Assembly: GCA_036381125.1 (NCBI GenBank)
Contig: DASVDK010000242.1
Location: 1-28,497 of the forward strand
Source of the DNA: DASVDK01 sp036381125 [NCBI: Thermodesulfobacteriota bacterium]
Lineage (GTDB): Bacteria; DASVDK01
DNA length: 28,497 nt
Direction: 5' to 3'
The notes under the pieces are model-generated. The model saw only the letters and a program-made list of their open reading frames with translations. It was not told the origin of the DNA and did no database searches. Of the stretch, positions 16,301 to 28,497 are shown piece after piece (position 1 is the first letter of the stretch; each line of letters begins with the position of its first letter). Both the position numbers and the translations under genes were made by a program.

Positions 16301-16579
16301 CTACCCCGAGACCTGGGCGGCCACCCGGTTCCAGAAGGGATTGGCGAAGATGAGGATCAGCGACACGACGAGGGAGTAGATCCCCGACGACTCGACGATC
16401 GCCAGGCTCACGAAGAGCGTGCGCGAGATCGTGTTGGCCTCGTCGGGCTGCTGGGCGATGGCCGCGAGCCCCTGCGCGGCCGCCCGTCCCTCGCCGAGCG
16501 CGGCGCCGAAGCTGCCGACGGCGACCGTGATCCCGGCCGTGATGATGGAGACCATGCCGATCAGACCGAGGTCGTTCAT
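16301..16579 (-). CDS. atpE: N-ATPase c subunit (rotor ring)
   Basis: 92 residues, two membrane hairpin helices joined by the polar loop AQQPDEA (42-48). Helix 2 has VESSGIY (62-68): E63 is the ion-binding carboxylate, and S64 and Y68 match sodium ligands of the Ilyobacter tartaricus ring. Helix 1 has GEGRAAAQ (29-36), with E30 where the sodium-type ring has Gln32. The site therefore has two carboxylates, a feature recalled for N-ATPase rings such as that of Burkholderia pseudomallei. Na+ or H+ specificity cannot be settled from sequence. A strong GGGAGGA ribosome-binding site suits the high copy number of c. It overlaps atpB by ATGA. Confidence 0.95.
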   Translation of the reverse strand: MNDLGLIGMVSIITAGITVAVGSFGAALGEGRAAAQGLAAIAQQPDEANTISRTLFVSLAIVESSGIYSLVVSLILIFANPFWNRVAAQVSG

Positions 16580-17277
16580 GGAGTCCTCCCGTCGCGATCC
16601 GCGTGAGCCTTGCCCGGATGGGCGCGCGTTGCCGCGGCAATGTACACCATCGCCAGGACCGCGAAGATGTACGCCTGGATGAGCCCCGTCAGGAGACCGA
16701 AGAGCTGCATGACGATCGGAAAGAAGAACGGGGCGATGCCGATGAGGATGGCCACGATCATCGTGCCGCTCATCATGTTGCCGTAGAGCCGCACGGCGAG
16801 CGCCACGGTCCTCGAGATCTCGCCCATGACGTTGATCGGCAGCATGAGCGGCGTCGGGTGCAGGTAGGTCCGCAGATACCGGAGAACCCCCTGCCGGGCC
16901 ACGCCGAAGAGCGGCACCGCGACGAGCACGCAGAGGGCGAGCGCCACGGTGGTCGACAGCGAGGCCGTCGGCGGGACGAACCCGGGCACGACACCGAGGA
17001 TGCTGCTGGTCGCGATGAAGAGGAACAGCGTCCCGACGAACGGCAGGTACGGCCCCGGCTCCTGCTGGCTCACCTCGCGGATCTGGGCGCGGATCGCGAG
17101 CACGATCACCTCGAGCAGGTTCTGCCACCGCGTGAGCCGCGTCGAGGCGGACAGCCGGCGCGTGACCAGGCACGAGACCCCCGTGAGGAGCCCCATGACG
17201 AGCCAGGTGTAGGCGATCGTCGCGTTGACCTCGTACGCGCCCCATCGCCAGACGACGACCGCGTCGGTGTTCGGCAT
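16576..17277 (-). CDS. atpB: N-ATPase a subunit
   Basis: 233 residues, about five to six membrane helices, the stator half-channel subunit. The key motif [12 protein letters not shown] contains R163, the essential arginine that faces the c-ring carboxylate. [17 protein letters not shown] (141-157) and [17 protein letters not shown] (199-215) are the other conserved blocks. The start ATG shares one base with the atpR stop (TGATG). The short N-terminus and overall length fit N-ATPase AtpB. Confidence 0.95.
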   Translation of the reverse strand: MPNTDAVVVWRWGAYEVNATIAYTWLVMGLLTGVSCLVTRRLSASTRLTRWQNLLEVIVLAIRAQIREVSQQEPGPYLPFVGTLFLFIATSSILGVVPGFVPPTASLSTTVALALCVLVAVPLFGVARQGVLRYLRTYLHPTPLMLPINVMGEISRTVALAVRLYGNMMSGTMIVAILIGIAPFFFPIVMQLFGLLTGLIQAYIFAVLAMVYIAAATRAHPGKAHADRDGRTP

Positions 17278-17600
17278 CAGGAACGGCCCTCGTCCCGGAC
17301 GAGCCGGCCCGACGGCCGGCGCGGTCCGCCGAGCCCGCGGCGCGCCGCCCCGACGGCTGCGGTCCTCACGGCGAGGAGCCCCGCCATCGCCGCCGCGAGC
17401 CGCTCCCACCGGCCGTCCATGACCAGGAGGATGCCGATCGCGAGGACCGCGAACCGAACGGCGGCGCCGGCGACGAGCCAGCGCGCCGGCGCGGCCACCC
17501 GGTGGAGGCGGCGCACCAGGAGCCAGAGCCCGCCGAAGTGGACCGCGCCGAGCGCGATGCCGGCGAGGAACGGGAGGACGAGGTCTCGTGCGTCAGTCAT
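17277..17600 (-). CDS. atpR: N-ATPase accessory membrane protein AtpR
   Basis: 107 residues with about three hydrophobic segments (LVLPFLAGIALGAVHFGGLW, ARWLVAGAAVRFAVLAIGIL, RLAAAMAGLLAVRT) and an Arg-rich C-terminal tail. AtpR is found only in N-ATPase operons and always lies between atpQ and atpB; its role in assembly or ion access is unproven. The call rests on position, size and membrane layout. It overlaps atpQ by 8 nt and atpB by 1 nt. Confidence 0.88.
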   Translation of the reverse strand: MTDARDLVLPFLAGIALGAVHFGGLWLLVRRLHRVAAPARWLVAGAAVRFAVLAIGILLVMDGRWERLAAAMAGLLAVRTAAVGAARRGLGGPRRPSGRLVRDEGRS

Positions 17601-17876
17601 CGCGACTCTCCCGCGTCACCCAGTACCAGGCGTTCAGGCACCCCAGGGCGACGCCGCCGAGAAGGCCCGCCAGGGTCCAGGAGATCGGCCCCGGGAACCG
17701 GCGGTCGAGCCAGACGCCGAGGGCGATGCCGACGAGCGTCGGCACCGCGACCGACCAGCCGACGAGGCCGAACATGCCGAGGCCGAACCAGACCCCCCTG
17801 CGGCCGGCGAGGCGGGCCCGGCGCTTGCGCCTCGCCTTGCGGCCGATCGTCTCGGGCACCGAGGGCCGCCGCCGCG

Positions 17877-17880
<4 letters not shown>
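17593..17880 (-). CDS. atpQ: N-ATPase accessory protein AtpQ (AtpI-like)
   Basis: 95 residues starting at GTG, which overlaps the atpC stop (GTGA). A basic N-terminus (about 1-30) precedes two membrane helices (WFGLGMFGLVGWSVAVPTLV and ISWTLAGLLGGVALGCLNAW). The first is followed by GIALGVWLDRRFP, the signature of AtpI/Gene1 family proteins thought to help c-ring assembly or ion supply. The longer upstream reading frame lies inside atpC and is not used. Confidence 0.88.
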
Positions 17881-23381
<5,501 letters not shown>

Positions 23382-23385
<4 letters not shown>

Positions 23386-24266
23386 ACCCGTTTCCGTCGA
23401 TCCTGGTGCCGCTCGACGGCTCGAGCACCGCGGCGCGGAGCCTCGGGTGCGCGACCTGGCTCGCCCGGCGCCTCGGCTCCCGGCTGCACGTCCTCAACGC
23501 GGGCCCCGATCCGCTGCCGGCCCGCGAGGCGCTCACGCGCCTCAAGGTCCCGGAAGCGGCGTGGCCGCTCGTCGTGCTGCACCAGGCGCCGGCCTGCCCG
23601 GCCGACGCCGTCCTCGAGGCGGTCGCCCAGTACGAGGTCCAGCTCGTCGTGATGACGGCGCGGGGCAAGACGGCCGAGGCGCAGGCGGCGGGCGACACGA
23701 CCCGCCTCGTCGGGCACGTGACGCACGCCGTCCTCGAGCGAAGCCCGGTGCCGGTGCTGCTGCTGCCGCCGGCCTACCGCGAGGAGCTGCCGTGGACGCG
23801 CGTCCTCGTCCCGGTCAGCGGCGAGGCCGAGGCGGACGCCGCGCTGACCCTCGCGGTCCGGCTCGCCAGGGCGCTCGACCTCGGGGTCCACGTCGTGCAC
23901 GTGATCCCGCCGGGCGACGGCGACGCCGACCTCGCCGCCAGGGCGCGCTACGCGGACGCCCTCCACCACGAGTACCCGCGCCAGCTCGAGGAGGTCGTCA
24001 GCCGCGCCCTCGCCGACTGCACCCCGGGGGAGCGCTGCCGCGTCGAGGACGTGGCGCTCGGCTACGGCGAGGTCGACACCGAGCTGCTCGCCCTGATCGA
24101 GCGCAAGCGGGTGAGCCTGCTCGTGATCGGCTGGCACGGGTGTCTCGCGAGCGGCCGCGCTCCGGTGCTCAGGCGCCTGATCGAGTCGGTCGCCTCCCCG
24201 CTCCTGCTGGTCAAGCCGGCCGAGCCGCAGCCGTTCCGGCTCAAGGTCGGCGAGGAGATCGAGTAA
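23382..24266 (+). CDS. Tandem universal stress protein (two UspA domains)
   Basis: 294 residues with two UspA-like domains (about 5-132 and 139-285). The first opens ILVPLDGSSTAARSLG and ends in SPVPVLLLPP. The second opens RVLVPVSGEAEADAALTLAV and ends in ASPLLLVKP. In the first domain the ATP-binding glycine pattern is broken (TARGKTAEAQAAGDTTRLVG); in the second it is partial (GWHGCLASGRAPVLRRLIES). One or both halves may not bind ATP. The ATG overlaps the phosphorylase stop (ATGA) behind GGGAGGAG, so the gene is coupled to it and probably shares the sigma-54-type promoter. Tandem USPs are frequent in dormancy and hypoxia regulons. Confidence 0.88.
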
Positions 24267-24275
24267 CGGGCGCCC

Positions 24276-25751
24276 TCAGAGGTCGAGGCCGAGCGCCGGG
24301 CCCGCGACGAAGTAGCCGACCAGCGACACCAGCACGATCCCGAGCAGGTTCAGCCAGAACCCGGCGCGGACCATCTGCCCGAGTCGCACGTAGCCCGACC
24401 CGAACACCATCGCGTTCGGCGGCGTCGCCACCGGGAGCATGAACGCGAGGCTCGCCGCGAGCGTCGCCGGGACCAGGAGCAGCGTCGGGTCGAGCCCCAG
24501 CGCCGTCGAGACCCCCGCCCCGCCGAGCACCGGCATCAACGTGTTCGCCACCGCCGTGTTGCTCGTCAGCTCGGTCAGGAAGATCACCCCGGTCGCGACC
24601 GCCGCCACCACGAGAAAGGGGTGCGCGCCGCGGAGCGACTCGAAGCCGCCGCCGATGAAGCGGTCCACGCCGCCTCCCTGGATCGCCGCGGCGAGGCTGA
24701 GCCCGCCCCCGAAGAGGACGAGGATCCCCCAGGGGAGCTTCGACGCCGTCTCCCAGTCCATGGCGAACGTCCGGGTCCGGACGTCGACGGGGATCAGGAA
24801 GAGGGCGCCGGCCGCGATGACGGCGATCCCCTCGTCGGTGAGCCCGGTGAGTCCGGTCAGCGCCGCGATCTGCGGCCTCGCGACCCACGCGAGCGCCGTC
24901 AGCGCGAAGACGACGGCCACGACCCGCTCGCCGCGGCTCATCGGCCCGAGCCGGCTGAGCTCGTCCCGGATCATCTGCCGCCCGCCCGGGACGCGGCCGA
25001 GCCGCACGGGGAACGCCACGGCGGTCAGGTACAGCCACGCGAGCGGCAGGAACGCCGCGACGAGCGGCAGGCCCACCGCGAGCCACGCCGTGAAGCCGAT
25101 CTCCTGCCCGTAGACGCGCTGGACGTACCCCTTGAGGACGACGTTCGGGGGCGTCCCGATCAGGGTGCCCACGCCGCCGATGCTCGCGGCGTAGGCGATC
25201 CCGAGCACGAGCGCGGCAGCGAAGTCGGCCCCCGGCCGCCCCGCCCCCTCCTCCGCTCGCGCGCGCACCAGGCGGATCACGCTCACGCCGATCGGCAGCA
25301 TGATGGCGACCGTGGCGGTGTTGGAGACCCACATGCTCATCGCCGCCGAGGCGAGCATGAAGCCGGCGACGAGCCCGCGCGGCCCGGTGCCGACCATCAG
25401 GACGGTCGCGAGCGCGATCCGCCGGCTGAGTCCCCAGCGCTCCATGCCGAGGCCGAGGACGAAACCGCCCATGAAGAGGAAGATCACCGGGTCGGCATAC
25501 GGCTCGGCCGCCTCGCGGATCGTCCGGGCGCCGAGGAGCGGCAGGCACGCGATCGGGACCAGCGCCGTGGCGGCGAGCGGCACCGCCTCGGTGAGCCACC
25601 AGACGGCCATCAGCACGCCGACGCCCGCGATGACGCGCCCCTCGTGGGTCAGGCCCCGGCCCCCCTCCGCCGCCTCGGGGGCCAGGAGGTACACGACCAG
25701 CCCGAGCACCGGGCCGGCCGCGAGCCCCGCCCACTGGACGCCGACCTGCAC
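24276..25751 (-). CDS. DASS/SLC13-family anion (dicarboxylate/sulfate-type) transporter
   Basis: 491 residues, strongly hydrophobic with about 11-12 membrane segments. It has both SNT motifs of the divalent-anion sodium symporter family: MWVSNTATVAIMLPIGVSV and ELTSNTAVANTLMPVL, each followed by a conserved proline region (GTPPNVVLKGY, ATPPNAMVFGSGY). These pairs form the sodium and carboxylate sites in VcINDY. The substrate (C4-dicarboxylate, citrate or sulfate) cannot be told. The GTG start at 25751 has no obvious ribosome-binding site and the frame is open a little further upstream. It follows the small HPF-like gene by 50 nt, so probably shares its transcript. Confidence 0.9.
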   Translation of the reverse strand: MQVGVQWAGLAAGPVLGLVVYLLAPEAAEGGRGLTHEGRVIAGVGVLMAVWWLTEAVPLAATALVPIACLPLLGARTIREAAEPYADPVIFLFMGGFVLGLGMERWGLSRRIALATVLMVGTGPRGLVAGFMLASAAMSMWVSNTATVAIMLPIGVSVIRLVRARAEEGAGRPGADFAAALVLGIAYAASIGGVGTLIGTPPNVVLKGYVQRVYGQEIGFTAWLAVGLPLVAAFLPLAWLYLTAVAFPVRLGRVPGGRQMIRDELSRLGPMSRGERVVAVVFALTALAWVARPQIAALTGLTGLTDEGIAVIAAGALFLIPVDVRTRTFAMDWETASKLPWGILVLFGGGLSLAAAIQGGGVDRFIGGGFESLRGAHPFLVVAAVATGVIFLTELTSNTAVANTLMPVLGGAGVSTALGLDPTLLLVPATLAASLAFMLPVATPPNAMVFGSGYVRLGQMVRAGFWLNLLGIVLVSLVGYFVAGPALGLDL

Positions 25752-25801
25752 CCGGCTGGCCGGCTGCGGCTCCGGCGCGCCGGGGAGGTCGCCTGCCGCG
25801 T

Positions 25802-26113
25802 TCAGCGCTGGCCGAGCCGCCCGAGCGTGCTGTCGAGCGCGCGCTCGAGCTTACGCGTGGCGCCGTCGATCGCCTGCCGCATCGTCTCGGCCTGGTCGCT
25901 CGCCGCGACCGGATCGAGCCCGGCGAGGCGCGCCTCCAGGACGCAGCGCTTGTCCTCTCCCGACTTGAGGCTGTTCACGTCGCTCAGGTGGACCTCCAGG
26001 CGCGTGATGCGATCGGCGAAGCGGTCGAGCGCCTCCCGCATCATCACCTCGACCTCGCGGGCCAGGCTCTCGCCCCCCTGGATCTTGCCATCGGTGTTGA
26101 CCTGAACGTGCAC
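25802..26113 (-). CDS. HPF/RaiA-like ribosome hibernation protein (short)
   Basis: 103 residues. The pattern VHVQVNTDGKIQGGESLA, then a long helix (VEVMMREALDRFADRITRLE), the strand VEVHLSDVN and a second helix (MRQAIDGATRKLERALDSTL) is the beta-alpha-beta-beta-beta-alpha fold of HPF/RaiA proteins, without the long-HPF dimerisation tail. These bind 30S subunits and keep ribosomes inactive during starvation. GTG 26113 is chosen because GGAGGAGG lies about 8 nt upstream. It is the second HPF-type protein in the window and differs from the first, which carries a cold-shock domain. Confidence 0.82.
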   Translation of the reverse strand: MHVQVNTDGKIQGGESLAREVEVMMREALDRFADRITRLEVHLSDVNSLKSGEDKRCVLEARLAGLDPVAASDQAETMRQAIDGATRKLERALDSTLGRLGQR

Positions 26114-26252
26114 GGGTGTCCTCCTCCGGGTCGTCGCTTCCTCTGGTACCGCGCGGCGTCGAGCTCGTCCACGGCGCCGACGGCTCGCCACGGCGCGGGC
26201 GAGCGGCCGCTCGCGTGCAGCCGCGAGCGACCGGTCTCACGGCGGGCTCGTG

Positions 26253-26267
26253 GCATATTCGGTGCCG
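26253..26267 (-). promoter_or_regulatory. Weaker sigma-54-like promoter for the HPF-DASS operon
   Basis: The minus strand reads CGGCAC-CGAAT-ATGC: two mismatches, exact GG to GC spacing. Predicted start near 26241, 128 nt before the HPF-like GTG. The plus strand of the same site also reads as a sigma-54-like TGGCAT-ATTCG-GTGC because the sequence is partly palindromic. Confidence 0.5.
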
Positions 26268-26322
26268 GGCGCCGACGCCCCGCAAGGGCTCGAAATCGCT
26301 CGCGCGCGCTCCCCAGGCCCCA

Positions 26323-26357
26323 CGGTGCCGGGACCTCGGTGCCCCGGTGCGGGACCC
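26323..26357. repeat. Direct repeats upstream of the HPF-DASS promoter
   Basis: CGGTGCCGGGACC (26323-26335) is repeated as CGGTGCGGGACCC (26345-26357), a 22-bp period or about two helix turns. On the minus strand each contains GTCCC, the core of the other putative activator sites, at roughly 90 and 110 bp upstream of the predicted start. Confidence 0.4.
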
Positions 26358-26665
26358 GAAAGCCCCACCCCGCCGCCCGGTCGGCACCCACGGCAGCGCC
26401 CGGCGTGCAGGCAGGCCCCGGCCGGGCCGGCGACCCCGCCCGGGGCGGTCCACCGGGCGCCGTGTCGGCGAGCGTCGTCACTTCCCGCAACTTGCGGCAG
26501 CCTGTAGGGTAGGCCGACCGGGCCGGCAAGGCGGGAACTCGGATAAGTCTGCGGAACATCCCCGCTTTTGTGGCACGATGCCGGAGGGGCGTACCGGCTC
26601 GTGTCTTGCTCCGACGGCACGCTCGAGATTCCGCTTCACCGATGGACGGACAGCAGGAGTCGCCG

Positions 26666-27058
26666 ATGGCGCGTCGACGCCGAAGCCCGCCCGCCCTGCT
26701 CACGCTCCACGACGCCGCCGCCGCGGTCGGCCTGAGCGTCCCGACCCTTCGGCGGCACATCCGATCGGGCCGGCTCCGGGCGGAGCGCATCCGGGGAAAG
26801 TACGGTCCCGAGTACCGCGTCGACGCGCGCGCGCTCGCCGTTCTCGGCCTCCCGGTCACGCTGCCGCCGCGTCGTTCACCCGCCATCGCTCCGCCCCGGC
26901 GGCATGCCGGCGTCGAGTCCGACGCGCTGGCGAGGCTGCTCGCCGAGCTTGGCGCACTGCGTCAGGAGCTGCGCGACCTCCGCAGGGCGCTCGCCGAACT
27001 CACCGCCAGGCTCCCCGGCGCAGAGCCGGGTCGATCCGGTCGCGCGCGACGACGGTAG
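26666..27058 (+). CDS. Small helix-turn-helix DNA-binding protein (MerR/excisionase-like)
   Basis: 130 residues. LTLHDAAAAVGLSVPTLRRH followed by IRSGRLRAERIRGKYGPEYRVD (about 13-54) is a winged-helix MerR/excisionase-type DNA-binding domain. The C-terminal part (about 85-118) is a Leu/Arg heptad-rich helix (LARLLAELGALRQELRDLRR) likely to dimerise as a coiled coil; the end is very basic. ATG 26666 is chosen because AGGAG lies 7 nt upstream; ATG 26642 and an earlier GTG are possible. No metal- or drug-binding region is seen. It could be a local transcription regulator; targets unknown. Confidence 0.75.
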   Translation: MARRRRSPPALLTLHDAAAAVGLSVPTLRRHIRSGRLRAERIRGKYGPEYRVDARALAVLGLPVTLPPRRSPAIAPPRRHAGVESDALARLLAELGALRQELRDLRRALAELTARLPGAEPGRSGRARRR

Positions 27059-27114
27059 CGCTCGCCCTTCCGGGAGACGGGGGGTTCGCCCCGCCTCGGG
27101 ACTTCGGTTCCCTC

Positions 27115-27142
27115 TTGTCAGCGGCGAGCGGCTCGATATAGA
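27115..27142 (+). promoter_or_regulatory. Sigma-70-type promoter candidate for the sensor kinase
   Basis: TTGTCA (27115-27120), 16-bp spacer, TATAGA (27137-27142). It stands out as an AT-richer -10 in GC-rich DNA and gives a leader of about 285 nt. No sigma-54 element was found for this gene. Confidence 0.55.
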
Positions 27143-27296
27143 GTAGTTGCATGGCCAATCCGTGGTCACCCCTGCGCACCTCTGATCATGCCCGGCGGCT
27201 TCGAAACCCCGCTCCACGACGTGATCGGAGCGAAGGCCGCCTTCGGGAAGGCACGGTCGCACCGACGTAGACCGTTCGCCCGGCACGCGCGGTCAC

Positions 27297-27326
27297 GCGA
27301 ACGCTCCTTGCGCGTTCGCCCGAACG
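27297..27326. repeat. Overlapping inverted repeats in the kinase leader
   Basis: GCGAACGC (27297-27304) pairs perfectly with GCGTTCGC (27312-27319) across a 7-nt loop. The second arm also belongs to CGTTCG-CC-CGAACG (27313-27326), so two mutually exclusive hairpins are possible. They could form an operator or an RNA switch; no T-run follows. Confidence 0.45.
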
Positions 27327-27433
27327 TCGAGCCCGTCAGAGCCGCTCCGGTGAGCCGGAGGCGCCCCCTTCCCCGTGCGCCGTCACGTGCCTGGCAGGCT
27401 GACGCTCCCGTCGTCGAGAGGAGGACCTGGTCA

Positions 27434-28497
27434 GTGCGCATCTCGCGAGGCGCGACGGCAGCCGTCCTTCGAGGCTTCTTCGATCCGACGCCGGGCGCCG
27501 TCGCGCTGCTCGACGCGAGCGGCCGCATCGTGCTCGTCGACGACCGGCTGACGGAGCTGTTCGGCTACGCGAGGAGGGAACTCGTGGGCCTGCCGATCGA
27601 GACGCTGATCCCGGACCTCCGCCGACGATCGTCCCGGGCGCGCGTCCCGGCCCGCGCGCTCGAGCGCGCGGGCCGCCGCAAGGACGGCAGTCGGCTTGCC
27701 GTCCGGGTCGCCTTCCACCCGTTGCCGAGCGACGGCAAGCGCCTCGTCGTCTGCACCGTCGACGACATCGCCGGCCGCAAGTCCGCCGAGTCCGCCCTTC
27801 GCCTGCTGCTCGACGCGAGCCTCGCCCTCGGCGGGGCGCTCGACGCCGACGCGGCCGCCGAGGCGGTCGCGCGCGCGGCGGTCCCCGCGATGGCCGACTG
27901 GTGCGTGGTCGACCTCGTCGCAAGCGACGGGACGTTCCGCCGGGCGGCGGTCGCCCATGCCGATCCCGGCCTCGCCGCACTCGCCAGGCGGCTGCGCCGG
28001 TTCGCACCAGAGCCGAACCGGCCGCACGAGGCGCAAGCGGCGCTGCGGACCGGCGCCCCGCAGCTCGTCCCGACGCTCACCGATGCGTGGCTCGCCGCGC
28101 ACACCCGGGACGCCCGTCACCGCACGCTCCTCGCGGCCACCGGCGCCCGCTCCCTCATGTGCGTGCCGCTCGGGACGGAGGGCCGGACGCTCGGTGCGCT
28201 GACCTTCCTGGCTGCCGGATCGGGACGGCGCTACGAGGCGGCCGATCTCGCCGTGGCCGGCGCGCTCGCCCGGCAAGCCGCCCTCGCGATCGCGAGCGCG
28301 CAGGCGATCGGCGAGGCCCGAAAGGCGACCCGCCTGCACGAGGCCTTTCTCGCCCGCGCCGGTCACGAGCTGCGGATGCCGATCACCATCATCAAAGGCC
28401 ATCTGGCGCTCCTCGCGCAGCGGCTCGCGGCGCGCGGAGCCGACGGGCAACTCCAGGACCTGCTCGCCGTCGCGCGCCGCCACACCGATCGCATGGC
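27434..28497 (+). CDS. PAS-GAF sensor histidine kinase (3' truncated)
   Basis: The frame is open to the window edge (354 complete codons seen). Residues about 10-115 are a PAS domain (AVALLDASGRIVLVDDRLTE, LFGYARRELVG, then VVCTVDDIAGRKSAESALR). Residues about 122-290 are a GAF domain (ALDADAAAEAVARAAVPAMA to SLMCVPLGTEGRTLGALTFL). A HisKA dimerisation helix follows with the phospho-accepting H311 in FLARAGHELRMPITIIKGHL. The ATPase domain would lie beyond the window. No membrane span, so it is cytoplasmic and probably senses a small ligand, redox state or gas. GTG start with GAGGAGG about 8 nt upstream. The partner regulator is not visible; a sigma-54 activator downstream would fit the rest of the island. 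Confidence 0.9.
   Translation, partial: MRISRGATAAVLRGFFDPTPGAVALLDASGRIVLVDDRLTELFGYARRELVGLPIETLIPDLRRRSSRARVPARALERAGRRKDGSRLAVRVAFHPLPSDGKRLVVCTVDDIAGRKSAESALRLLLDASLALGGALDADAAAEAVARAAVPAMADWCVVDLVASDGTFRRAAVAHADPGLAALARRLRRFAPEPNRPHEAQAALRTGAPQLVPTLTDAWLAAHTRDARHRTLLAATGARSLMCVPLGTEGRTLGALTFLAAGSGRRYEAADLAVAGALARQAALAIASAQAIGEARKATRLHEAFLARAGHELRMPITIIKGHLALLAQRLAARGADGQLQDLLAVARRHTDRM

Larger units (their letters stand above)
26114..26665. other. Intergenic region with candidate promoter and direct repeats
   Basis: About 550 bp without a credible gene; apparent frames are Arg/Pro/Ala-rich and differ from neighbouring proteins. Near the HPF side there is a sigma-54-like element (26253-26267, minus) and a pair of direct repeats CGGTGC(C)GGGACC at 26323 and 26345, 22 bp apart. 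The stretch from 26470 to 26640 is less GC-rich and probably holds the promoter of the helix-turn-helix gene, but I cannot name a clear -35/-10 pair. Confidence 0.5.
27059..27433. other. Leader/intergenic region before the sensor kinase
   Basis: A gap of 375 bp. It contains a sigma-70-like promoter (27115-27142) and a group of inverted repeats (27297-27326). A 38-codon frame from ATG 27152 has no ribosome-binding site and no recognisable features, so it is not called. Confidence 0.5.

Noticed and set aside
26571-26586. TGGCACGATGCC as a sigma-54 promoter for the helix-turn-helix gene
   Set aside because: The -24 half is perfect but no GC occurs at the correct -12 spacing.
27152-27268. Small 38-codon frame starting with ATG
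   Set aside because: No ribosome-binding site, no recognisable features, and it lies in a leader with inverted repeats.

Overview
This is a very GC-rich bacterial chromosomal segment, tightly packed with genes. It has no rRNA, tRNA, CRISPR array or complete mobile element. The gene set (a complete N-type ATPase operon, class II ribonucleotide reductase, PolX, a stand-alone LigD phosphoesterase domain, universal stress proteins) suggests an environmental member of a GC-rich, poorly cultured lineage, for example Rokubacteria/Methylomirabilota-like or deltaproteobacterial. No marker in the window fixes the taxon.

Layout. 1-1013 (+): the 3' end of a methyltransferase-like gene and a LigD-type 3'-phosphoesterase. 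1095-6655 (-): a six-gene operon, CBS-pair protein > class II RNR > phosphoribosyltransferase/hydrolase fusion > HPF/cold-shock fusion > DUF2267 protein > CapA-like protein. 6872-7810 (-): PRPP synthase. 8008-9771 (+): PolX. 9780-12197 (-): a Lon-like AAA protease. 12528-13061 (+): a VIT1/CCC1-type transporter. 13079-20127 (-): universal stress protein followed by atpD-C-Q-R-B-E-F-A-G, the N-ATPase order, with most junctions overlapping. 20425-24266 (+): a beta-phosphoglucomutase/GH65 phosphorylase fusion and a tandem universal stress protein. 24276-26113 (-): a small HPF-like protein and a DASS-family transporter. 26666-27058 (+): a small helix-turn-helix protein. 27434-end (+): a PAS-GAF-HisKA sensor kinase cut by the window edge.

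Main observation. Almost every transcription unit from 6.6 to 26.3 kb starts behind a recognisable sigma-54 (-24/-12) element of the form TGGCAC-N5-TTGC: seven good matches and one weaker one, including three divergent pairs. A TGTCCC-containing, partly palindromic element lies about 80-130 bp upstream of most predicted starts, where an enhancer-binding activator would be expected. The controlled genes are ones a cell would need to survive energy starvation or anoxia: ribosome hibernation, O2-independent dNTP synthesis, PRPP supply, DNA repair, proteolysis, phosphorolytic sugar use, stress proteins and an alternative rotary ATPase. Several have close parallels in the Mycobacterium tuberculosis DosR dormancy regulon (NrdZ, Rv0571c-type fusion, CapA-like Rv0574c, CBS protein Hrp1, HAD/GH65 protein, USPs, HPF-like protein). 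I infer a sigma-54-driven dormancy island. Neither the activator nor rpoN lies in the window; the kinase at the right edge is a candidate sensor.
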